Source: Kordia sp050633145 (GTDB taxonomy: Bacteria > Bacteroidota > Bacteroidia > Flavobacteriales > Flavobacteriaceae). From it: a stretch of 64,000 nucleotides of DNA. Positions within the stretch are counted from its first letter, which is position 1; every line of letters begins with the position of its first letter. This document shows positions 43,679 through 52,400 of the stretch, piece after piece. Made by a program: the position numbers and the translations under genes. The notes below the pieces were generated by a model. The model saw only the letters and a program-made list of their open reading frames with translations, was not told the origin of the DNA and ran no database searches. The DNA is taken from assembly GCF_050633145.1 (NCBI RefSeq), contig NZ_JBOEFY010000012.1, positions 78,431 through 142,430 on the forward strand, given 5' to 3'.

Positions 43679-43780
43679 CTATAAATTAGTTTTTCGTACT
43701 TTTGTATCATACTTTCTGATTAAATGACCTTTGTAAGTCTTGGTAACATTTACAAAAGGCTTTAAGTTGACATTTTTCAT
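43679..43780 (-). pseudogene. Possible remnant of a tonB paralogue 5' end
   Basis: A 33-codon frame opens MKNVNLKPFVNVTK and resembles the start of the upstream tonB product (MKNANHKTDVNANG), with HLIRK matching HLAKK further on. The upstream leader and start region match that tonB gene at 33 of 34 positions. It stops before any membrane segment. It may be a decayed third tonB copy or only a copied 5' end. The same DNA read on the plus strand forms the proposed small RNA. Confidence 0.3.
43697..43704 (+). promoter_or_regulatory. -7 promoter box of the proposed small RNA
   Basis: TACTTTTG matches TAnnTTTG exactly. The RNA would begin about 5 nt later, precisely at the first base of its closing stem. 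No TTG was found at the -33 position. Confidence 0.5.
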
Positions 43781-43867
43781 AATAATCGGTTTTAATGTTA
43801 ATGTAATGATATGTCACAGAAAGTATACCTAAAAAACCGAGTTAATAACTCGGTTTTCCTTTTTTTA
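43709..43867 (+). ncRNA. Proposed structured small RNA antisense to the tonB start region
   Basis: A 5'-end/3'-end closing stem of 10 perfect pairs (ATACTTTCTG at 43709-43718 with CAGAAAGTAT at 43817-43826) encloses two inner stems. P2 has TTAAA/TTTAA plus CCTTTGTAA/TTACAAAAGG (43720-43765). P3 is TGACAT/ATGTCA (43768-43773 with 43811-43816) and abuts the closing stem. An intrinsic terminator follows. Within P3, bases 43771-43804 are complementary at 33 of 34 positions to the leader and start codon of the tonB mRNA starting at 44691. Partial matches (CATAATAAT, GTTTTAAT) exist to the second tonB start at 45515. The layout recalls 6S-like RNAs, but I cannot assign an Rfam family. Confidence 0.5.
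43831..43867. terminator. Bidirectional terminator (tonB on minus, proposed RNA on plus)
   Basis: Stem AAAACCGAGTTA/TAACTCGGTTTT with flanking A and T runs; works in either direction. It lies 27 nt past the tonB stop. Confidence 0.9.
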
Positions 43868-43893
43868 TATCTTTTACCTCTTTTGTATTTTTC

Positions 43894-44691
43894 TTAATCT
43901 ACTCTAAACATTATAGGTAATGTATACTTTACCTTCACGTTTTGATTTCTTTGCTTTCCTGGTTGCATTTGAGGAAGCAACTTGATAACACGTTCTGCTT
44001 CTTTTTGAAGTTTTGGATGCGGTGCACGTGATTGAATTCCGGTAACATTTCCGTTTTCATCAATTATAAATAATACATTGATTCGTTTTACACCTTCTTC
44101 CAAACCTAATTCGTTTGCTAAATCAACATTAAATTTACGTTTGATAAGTTTGTCGATTTTTTCAGACATACATTTTTTTCTTTCCTTCTTACTCTTGAAT
44201 TTTTCGCAACCTGGATATACTGGTGCATCTTCAATAAAAGCAAAAGGAACTTCTTCAATAACCTCCTCAGTATCCGCTACTTCAACATTACTTGTATCTA
44301 CAAGCGAAGTAACTTCTTTTGGCTTTGTTTCTGTTTGCAAGACTTGATTTTTAATCGTAGTGTCATTATCTACAACCTTAATTTCATCTGTAACCGTTGT
44401 TGGCTTAATTTCAGGTTCTGGCTCTGGTTCTTTTACCACAACCACTTCTTCTTTAAAAGTTGGCATAGACTCCATAGTATCATCTACCACATCTTCAAGT
44501 TGCACTACTTCGGGTGCAGCTTCCGTTGTTTGTACTTGAAATAGTGTGTAAACAATAAATAAACTCAGCATGAGGCTCACTGAGAATCGTAAGAACGTGT
44601 TTCTTTCTCCTTTGAGTTCGTTCTTTTTAGCAAGGTGACTTTGATGTACACCATTTGCATTCACATCTGTTTTGTGATTTGCATTTTTCAT
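43894..44691 (-). CDS. TonB-family energy transducer (copy 1)
   Basis: Couples inner membrane proton-motive force to outer membrane receptors. ATG at 44691 gives 265 residues; an earlier frame start at 44760 would lie in the preceding terminator. A cytoplasmic lead of about 32 residues is followed by one helix (FLRFSVSLMLSLFIVYTLF), a Glu/Pro/Val-rich periplasmic linker with EPEPEPEI, and the TonB C-domain (VYPGCEKFKSKKERKKCMSEK to YTLPIMFRVD). The VxPGCE..K.KKERKKCM segment is typical of Bacteroidota TonB. It is a tandem paralogue of the next gene. Confidence 0.92.
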   Translation of the reverse strand: MKNANHKTDVNANGVHQSHLAKKNELKGERNTFLRFSVSLMLSLFIVYTLFQVQTTEAAPEVVQLEDVVDDTMESMPTFKEEVVVVKEPEPEPEIKPTTVTDEIKVVDNDTTIKNQVLQTETKPKEVTSLVDTSNVEVADTEEVIEEVPFAFIEDAPVYPGCEKFKSKKERKKCMSEKIDKLIKRKFNVDLANELGLEEGVKRINVLFIIDENGNVTGIQSRAPHPKLQKEAERVIKLLPQMQPGKQRNQNVKVKYTLPIMFRVD

Positions 44692-44746
44692 ATTAATCGG
44701 TTTTAATGTTAATGTTGTGTTAACATCAAGAAACGTACCAAAAAGA

Positions 44747-44777
44747 AAAAGCCTGAGCAAAATGCTCAGGCTTTTTT
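44747..44777 (-). terminator. Terminator between the two tonB genes
   Basis: Stem GCCTGAGCA/TGCTCAGGC with an AAA loop and a T run, 22 nt past the copy 2 stop codon. It shows the two tonB genes are separate units. Confidence 0.9.
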
Positions 44778-44798
44778 ATATTTTAATGTTTTCTTAAC

Positions 44799-45515
44799 TT
44801 ATTGTACTTTGAAAACGATTGGTAACGTGTAATTTACACCTACTGGCTTACCTCTTTGCTTACCAGGCTTCATTTTTGGAAGACTCTTAATTACTTTCTC
44901 AGCTTCTTTAGCTAATTTAGGATGCGGCGCTCTTGAACGCACATTTGTAATATTTCCTTGTCTATCAATTTTAAATACAACAAAGATTTTTTGTACTCCT
45001 TCTAAATCTAGGTCAGAAGCTAATTCTGTGTTGAATTTTTTATTAACGTGCTTTTGCACTTTTTCAGACATACATTTTTTTCTTTCCTTCTTACTCTTGT
45101 ATTTTTCACAACCTGGAAAGATTGGTGCATCTTCAATTACTGAGAATGGTACATCTTCAATAACTTCTTCTTCTTCTTCTACCACTACATCTTCAACTTC
45201 TTCGATTACCTCATCTTCTGTTGTTTCTGTAGATTCTATTACCGTTTCTTCCACTTCCTCTTCATCTTCTACAACTTCGATGATTTCAGGAGCTGGTGGC
45301 GGTGGCGGTGGTGGTGGTTGTGTTAACTGTTCTGTGACGATCATTTCTTCCTCGTCATCTTCAATTAAGTCAACTGTCTCTTCTTTTGCGACTTCATCGT
45401 AAGCTGTCCACTCCATACCTTGCCAAATAAGGAATGTAACTAATGCCAAACCTAAAGCTAGATAAAATAGACTATTTTTTCTTAAGTCAGCACTCGGATT
45501 CTTCTTTGCTTCCAT
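44799..45515 (-). CDS. TonB-family energy transducer (copy 2)
   Basis: A 238-residue paralogue of copy 1. After 14 cytoplasmic residues comes one helix (NSLFYLALGLALVTFLIW). The linker holds an eight-proline run (QPPPPPPPPAP) and a Glu/Val-rich stretch, and the C-domain runs from APIFPGCEKYKSKKERKKCMSEK to YTLPIVFKVQ. C-domains of the two copies are alike over about 110 residues, while linkers differ, which suggests different reach or partners. No exbB or exbD gene is nearby. It follows the VanZ gene by 54 nt. Confidence 0.93.
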   Translation of the reverse strand: MEAKKNPSADLRKNSLFYLALGLALVTFLIWQGMEWTAYDEVAKEETVDLIEDDEEEMIVTEQLTQPPPPPPPPAPEIIEVVEDEEEVEETVIESTETTEDEVIEEVEDVVVEEEEEVIEDVPFSVIEDAPIFPGCEKYKSKKERKKCMSEKVQKHVNKKFNTELASDLDLEGVQKIFVVFKIDRQGNITNVRSRAPHPKLAKEAEKVIKSLPKMKPGKQRGKPVGVNYTLPIVFKVQ

Positions 45516-45569
45516 AATAATATAGTTTTAATCGTTGCTAATTTAATTATTTATTAGCAGAAATAACAA

Positions 45570-45962
45570 TTAATTCTGCGTTTTTAACTTTCTATTTTTC
45601 GCAACTCCCCATTTTATAATGAAAATTGCAAATATTATACCAGTTGTGTTTGCAAGTACATCTTGCCAATCTCCCTGTCTTGTTGTTACGAGTGTTTCTT
45701 GCATGATTTCCACACTAACCCCATAAATAAAAGCAAAAGCTGCACTAGCAATTAATGCATTCTTTCGCAATGTATCATTTGTTATTCCTTTTAATAAGGC
45801 AAAAAACCAAATTACGGTGAATAAAAAATAAATTACTCCATGTATGAGCTTGTCTGAATACGAAAAGTGTAGTACCTGCGGTCCTTTAATCTTTATTAAG
45901 CTAAGGATTGTAATCGCAACAGTCCATCCAATGGCTATGACAGAAAAGATATATTTACGCAC
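45570..45962 (-). CDS. VanZ-family membrane protein
   Basis: A small membrane protein of about 130 residues with four helices: IFSVIAIGWTVAITILSLI, LIHGVIYFLFTVIWFFALL, LIASAAFAFIYGVSVEIMQ and GIIFAIFIIKWGVA. Family marks are SDKLIHGVIYFLF, YGVSVEIMQ and RQGDWQDVLANTTG, as in VanZ-like proteins. No ATG fits; a GTG at 45962 (or TTG at 45965) starts the frame and overlaps the gcvH stop by 8 nt. Glycopeptide resistance is not implied by the family name. Confidence 0.82.
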   Translation of the reverse strand: MRKYIFSVIAIGWTVAITILSLIKIKGPQVLHFSYSDKLIHGVIYFLFTVIWFFALLKGITNDTLRKNALIASAAFAFIYGVSVEIMQETLVTTRQGDWQDVLANTTGIIFAIFIIKWGVAKNRKLKTQN

Positions 45963-46335
45963 CAATTAGCTCTTTGTAAGCTTCAACGCTTAATAAGTCG
46001 TCTACTTCAGAAGCATCTTTGATGTTGATTTTAATCATCCATCCATCTCCATAAGGATCTGTGTTTACCAATTCTGGATCGTCTTCTAGTTTCTCATTAA
46101 ACTCAGAAACTTCACCGGTAAGTGGCATAAATAAATCAGATACTGTTTTTACAGCTTCTACTGTTCCAAAAACTTCATCTTTTTCAACTTCTTCATCTAA
46201 AGTATCAACATCAACATATACAATATCTCCAAGTTCTTTTTGTGCAAAGTCCGTAATTCCAACAATAGCAACACCATCTTCGATCTTAATCCACTCGTGG
46301 TCTTTTGTATATTTTAATTCCGCTGGTATGTTCAT
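45955..46335 (-). CDS. gcvH: Glycine cleavage system protein H
   Basis: The lipoyl carrier of the glycine cleavage complex, moving the aminomethyl group between P, T and L proteins in the cytoplasm. ATG at 46335 gives 126 residues, the normal size. The lipoyl-attachment segment is FGTVEAVKTVSDL with Lys63. It opens IPAELKYTKDHEWI as usual. The in-frame start at 46377 adds 14 unsupported residues. No other gcv gene is in the window. The gene sits between sprA (82 nt upstream) and the VanZ gene. This linkage is familiar from flavobacterial genomes. Confidence 0.95.
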   Translation of the reverse strand: MNIPAELKYTKDHEWIKIEDGVAIVGITDFAQKELGDIVYVDVDTLDEEVEKDEVFGTVEAVKTVSDLFMPLTGEVSEFNEKLEDDPELVNTDPYGDGWMIKINIKDASEVDDLLSVEAYKELIGA

Positions 46336-46417
46336 TTCTTTTGTGTTATTTGTGTTATTTAGTGTTATTTTGAGCAAAAATACTTTTTTCTATTTAAGTT
46401 TTCAACCTCTATTATTG

Positions 46418-49400
46418 TTAATTTCCAAAATTATATCGAAGTGTAATTCCTGATCGAATTGTAGTTTGTGGAAATGCCGTAGATACTGCAAATTCAGAGA
46501 ATGTGTGATCGTAGTAGAATAAGGCAGTTAAGTTTCTACTTAATGCATAATCTGCTGTGAATTTTAGCGACCATAATGTTTGCCCTGCAGTTATTTGATT
46601 GTTGAATAAATCTAAACTTCTTATGATGGTAACATTATCTCTTAATGATAAATCAGCTTTTAAGTTTAAGTCACCTTTTAACGTTGTTTTCTTACCTGCA
46701 ATTCGCGTATCGATACGAACATCTTTGAAACGATATCCTAGTCCAACAATATATTCGTTTCCTGAAACCTCCGTAAGCAAGTTGTTATCGAAACTTAAAG
46801 ATAAAGCTCTATCGCGTTTTACTTCCGCCAATATTTTAACTGAGTTCTTCATTTCAAGATCAATTCTAAGCAACGGATTAAACTGCTCTACTAAGTTGAT
46901 GTTAGAGAATATGTTTTGATTGTGGAAGTTTCCTCCTTGATCTTTATTTGAATCTGCAAATGGATTTGCCCCATCGAAATCTAAGTTGTTTCTAAACGAG
47001 TTGATTGTATAGCTTGAACGATATCCATGCGATAATGAGAAACGCTTGAAACGCTTTTTAAACCATTTTAATCGCATTAAACCAGTATACTTTATTGTCC
47101 AGTTTGGAATTGGCACATCTCTAAATGCTCCAAGTTTTACATCGTTTGCATCTTGTCCAGAATACGCTGCTAAGAATGCTGGCAATAATACTGCTTGATT
47201 CGTTTTTCCATATCCATCAGGGAAACCATCACCATCTGTGTCGGTTAATGGTTGTCCGTTAGCAATTGCCAAACGTCTTGCAATAATTTGTCTGTTATTT
47301 TCAAAATCTGCAAATGTTGCCGATTGGTCTTCATCACTTTTAGCAAACGCAGTTTTTATTAACAATGTAGAGATTCCGAAGTTTCCAAAAGTATTTCCTG
47401 CACCATTTGGCGATAAAGATGTATACTCTCCATTTTGAACGCTGAATTGCTCCGAGAAGTTTTCTGAAAAGTTACGATTGGCAACTAAGTCAATTTTTAA
47501 ATCTCTCATTGGCTCAACCATCGCAGTAATGTCCAAGTTTTTGTTATGTACTTGTGTGAATTGCTGGTTGAATCCAGTAAACTCTGTTAAGTATCCTTGT
47601 CGTGCAGCTTCATATCGAACATCTGCTTGACTACCAAATACGAAGCCAAATGATGGCTTTAAAGTCCCAATAAATCCAATAGACGGCGTATATCCTGGCA
47701 ATACTTTACCATTGTTTTCAGAATAACTAATATTGATACGCTTCACACTTCCAACTACATCAACTATCGTATTGAATATTTTTGTCCCTGCACTTGCTTT
47801 GCTAGATGTCTTTTTGTCGTCTTGCGCTGCATTCTCACCTGGAACTCCTGGTCTACGCGCATTTTTACTACGAAGATTCGTTTTACGATTTCCTTTACGC
47901 TTTCTAACAAAACCTATATACTTATAGAATTTCGTCATATCTAAAGTAGCATTCAAGTTATGCGTATTTGCATTTTGAATCGTATTTATACGTTCTCCTG
48001 CTACGTCCTGCAATACATCAGAACCACGTTGCCAGTTAAAATCTCCTGTATAACTATATGTAGCTGTTAAGAAGCTTAATGTTGGAATTTTATTTAGCGG
48101 TAAATCATACGTTAATTGTAACGATTGTGTATGCGTGTTTGGATCTCCAATATCCCAGAATCCGTCCCAAATTCCAAAGTCAGCATTAATATCACCGTTT
48201 TCATCAAAGTAATTATTAACAATATTATTATTTGCCGCTGTAAAATTGAAACGCAATGAGTTTGTCAAATTATAATTAATCGCATACGACCAATCAAATA
48301 AGAAGTTACGTTGCTGTAAACGCGGTAAGTTTTCGGCTTGCGCATCTGGCAATAACGGATCTCTATATATTTGATCGTTAAAACTTCTTGTAATGTTTGA
48401 GTTTAACGAAATACTTGTTGGCAATGGATTGAAATTAAAGTCTTTTAACCATTTCCAATACCTTCCTGTAAATACAGAATCCATTTTTTTGAATGGTTCA
48501 ATTGATTTTGGTTGAAAGTTAAAGTTATAGTCTAATCCTGCACGAACATTTTGATCACGTAACGATTTGATTTCGTAATCGTGATGTTCTGTTTCGTTGT
48601 ATGAATACGATAATGTTAAGTTCTCTACGTCATAGAAACGAGCTTTTTGCTCAGCTCCTCTTTCTTTACGAACACCTATAAAGTTGATACTTTTTCGTTT
48701 GGTATAACTTATTGCTTCTTCTTCAATTCTATCTCTTTCCGCTTGTGTTTCTGCCAAATCCAATCGATCTTCCAAACGAATATCTTGATAGAACGGATCG
48801 TATTCTGGAGTAATTATTTCTTCTCCTATACTATAATTGAATGGAATTTTGACTCCCCATTTTTTTGGAAGCAATTGCCCTAAACTTACGTTGGTAACAA
48901 CATCATATTGCTTTACATCTTCTCTGCTTCGATCGTTTGGCGATTGTTCAATGTTTCCAAAACCAACCGTACTTATTCTTCCCGTTGCAGAAACCGTAGC
49001 AAAATCTGCCAGATTCGCATCTAATGAACCAACTGCTGCCCAACCTCCACGATTTTCTAATTCAGCTAATCGTAATTCGTTAAACCAAAATTCACCACAA
49101 ATTGGAATTCCACCAATAGGTGTATCAGTAGCATCTAAACCTGTAGCCGTTGAGTTTTTAATACCAACCATTAACGAACGCACACGACCAATAGTCGGAT
49201 TACCAATAATAGCAATACGCATGCGCTCATCTGCGCCATACGGTGCAAATTGGTTTATAATTTCTTCTGCCGCCTCATTATAGTAAGCAACATCTGTAGC
49301 ACCACTCGCATTGTTGAAGTTTGCCGCTTTGATTCGTGTTAGCAATGCTAATGGGATGTCAAATTCGTTTTTCCAAACATCTTCTGGCGACGATTCGTTG

Positions 49401-52400
49401 TCTAATGTAACATTTAATGGAATTTCAACTTGATAATAGTTTTGAGTAAAGTCATTACCAAATCGTATAAATGCCACTGCTTGTTCATCGGCAAGTTGCT
49501 GCGTTTGTCCAAAGAGTGATTCTGCATGGACAAACATTTTTAAGTTTTTATATTGTCGTAAATCAATGTCAATATTTTTGAATACACCACGCGAATCTCC
49601 TGCTTCTAAATCGCATAAAACCATTCCGAGTGATTGTTCGTTTTGACGAATTACAGTGTTGTTGTTATTTAATTGTTCACGAACAACTCCAGGAGGAACT
49701 ACATATCCAATTGGTAATTTGTTTGAGTTTTCTTCAATGTTTACAATATTTACATCAAACTGCGTTGTAGCATCTGCACCATCTTGTGGATCGTCACCGT
49801 TGTCTTGTAATGATAAATTGTAACGTCTCCAATCTCCACGAATTAAATCAAGTGTTCCAAAACGTAGTACTGTTCGCTCATTAAATCCTGTCATATACAT
49901 ACGTATAAAACGAATAGCTCTTAAATCGTCTAAAGAAATTTTGTCGTCAGTATCTTGTTTGTAAAAGTCTGTGATTGGAATTTTAAACTGAACCCAACGT
50001 GATTCAATAACGCCTCCATCTGGTGTTTCTCTTGAACTTGTACGCTCATCCGTAATATAACTTGTTGCTGTACCAATACTTGGATTGATTGGAATTCTGA
50101 ATTGGAAATAGTTATCAATCGTGTTCATTGTTTGATCTCGGTTGATATCTTCTACATCAGGAACCGTTGTAGAACCTCTATTGGTATCTGTTACCGTAAT
50201 TGGCGAGTTTCCTTGTGTACCGTTGTAGTTTTTATAACGCTCCAGTACATCTCCACTAGCATTTAAGAAATATTGATAGTTATCTGCTGCCGGATCGGCT
50301 TCTGTTGCATAGTTTGTATATTTCCCTGCTTCTTCTGTATCATTTAAACCATCTAAACCAATATCTTGTACTTGTCGGTTGGCATCTTCTGAATCGAAAG
50401 CATATACTAGCGATTGTGTTTGTGGCACTTGTCCCCAAGCAGTTTCTGTAGTTAAAGGGTTTACCGCATCGGCTTCTGGCAATCCATTTTCGTATTGTTT
50501 ACGTCCATCTTTTAGAATATCTTCAGAAATATTACCAATATTTAGGACTAATTCTCCACCTGTACTTGTTGTGTTACCTGAAGAGTGATAAGGATCTAAT
50601 ACCCAAAATTGAATGTATTCTACATTTGCTTGTTCGAAGTTTGTCGTCGTTATAGGACGCATAATTCCTGCCCAATTTCCTTGATCTGGTTGCGTAGCAA
50701 AATTTGGATTGTTGTTATATGGTCCTCTTTCACTTGGATAGTATGCTAAATCTAATGTAGTTTGTACCGTTGTTTGTCCACGAGCAATATCTGTTTGTGG
50801 AAATATTTCTTCTACAAAGATTCTACGTGTTTCACTTGTAGAAACCTCAGCTGGCGAAATTCCACCTGGCGCTTGATTTCCATAAAAAATAGGATCAATC
50901 GTATACCATGCTAATTTTGCTCTGTTGTAACCGTATTCTAATTGATCGTTTCCAAATTCTCCACCTAAGTTATCTCCTAATGTGTTTCCAGCTGTTCCTG
51001 GTGTACTTGCTAAGAACCAACCTAATGGCGATTTTATATCAATCGTAGATTGTGCTCCTTCAAAATCATCTACATACGCAGTTGCTTCTCCTTGGAAGTC
51101 AGCATTTTTAGGACTACCTGGCAATAAGTATGCAAATTCTCCACGAACGGAAACGTTTGAAACTACATCTGTATCTATGTTTGGTAATTTATTTACCAAT
51201 CGTGTTAAGAATGGAACTTCCGTAGAATAGTTTCCATTAAATCCAAATATAGAGTTGTTTACAGGTTCTGCTCCATAGTTTGCTTTTTGTGTTATTGGTC
51301 GCTCATTCAAGTTTAAATATGTAGCTCCAATTAAGAAGTTTTCATTGAATTGATGCTCAATGTTAATTCCTGTAAATCGTTTGTTTTGCTGACCGAATAA
51401 TGAGTTGTTCTCTACAGAAACATCAATTGGTGTGTTAGATGCTTTTAAAGCTTCATCTAAAATTTGCACACGTCCTAATTGATAGTTTACTGTATAATCT
51501 ATTCCTTCTTGTAATACACGTCCACCAGCAGTTACTACAACTGAACCTCTTGGCACATTGAAAGCTCCAAGTGGAATTCCGTCACCACCTTGCGACTTGT
51601 AACGTCCTTTTAATTGGAATTTATTCAACTCAGCATCGTCCAAAGCTCCTGCTTTGGTTTCTGTATACATGGTTCTGTATACATATTTTGATTGGTTCCC
51701 ATTGTAACCTGTTGGAACATCGTAGTTTTCCCCAACACCATTTCTTAATTTTTCAAATAGATATTCTCCAAATGGTTCTACCGTAGTAAATATAATTCGT
51801 CCAAATTCTTGATCGACCGTAATTCCAGGCATATAATCAAAGAAACCATCTCCACCAGATTGTGGGTTTTCATAAATATCTAATCTATCTAAATTGAATA
51901 CTCTTAATAATATTTCATCAGCTACATCTGCAGGTAATGCAGGTGCACCTTCTGCGGCAGTAATATAGTTTACTGGAGAAGGATCTGTATATAGAATGTT
52001 TAATCTAAAATCTTCTGGACTTAATTGATATGCATCAGTTGAGTAGATGTTTTTCATCATTAAATCCCAGATTGGATCTTCTACTTCAGTAATAGCACTT
52101 TTTAAGAGTTTTACAACTAAGTTTTGATTTTGAATTTCAGTTGCATTTCCGTCAGCATCTGTGTTGGTCACTTGTGTTGCATCAATACCTCCATTTGCAA
52201 ATTCACCAACTTGGTACACTTGACCGTTTGCGGTATACTGGAATGCTACAGCTAACACTTCATCATTACTTAAACGCTGGTTTAACGAAATGTATCCTAA
52301 TTTTGTATCAACTTTATATTCGTTCTCATTCAGTTTTCGTGCATTTTCTAAGTACACATAATCAAAACCTTGTTGAACGCTCGTAGAAACAGCTCCAAAA

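Noticed and set aside
45570..45962. Glycopeptide resistance from the VanZ family name
   Set aside because: No vanHAX or related genes are present. VanZ-like membrane proteins are common in non-resistant bacteria.
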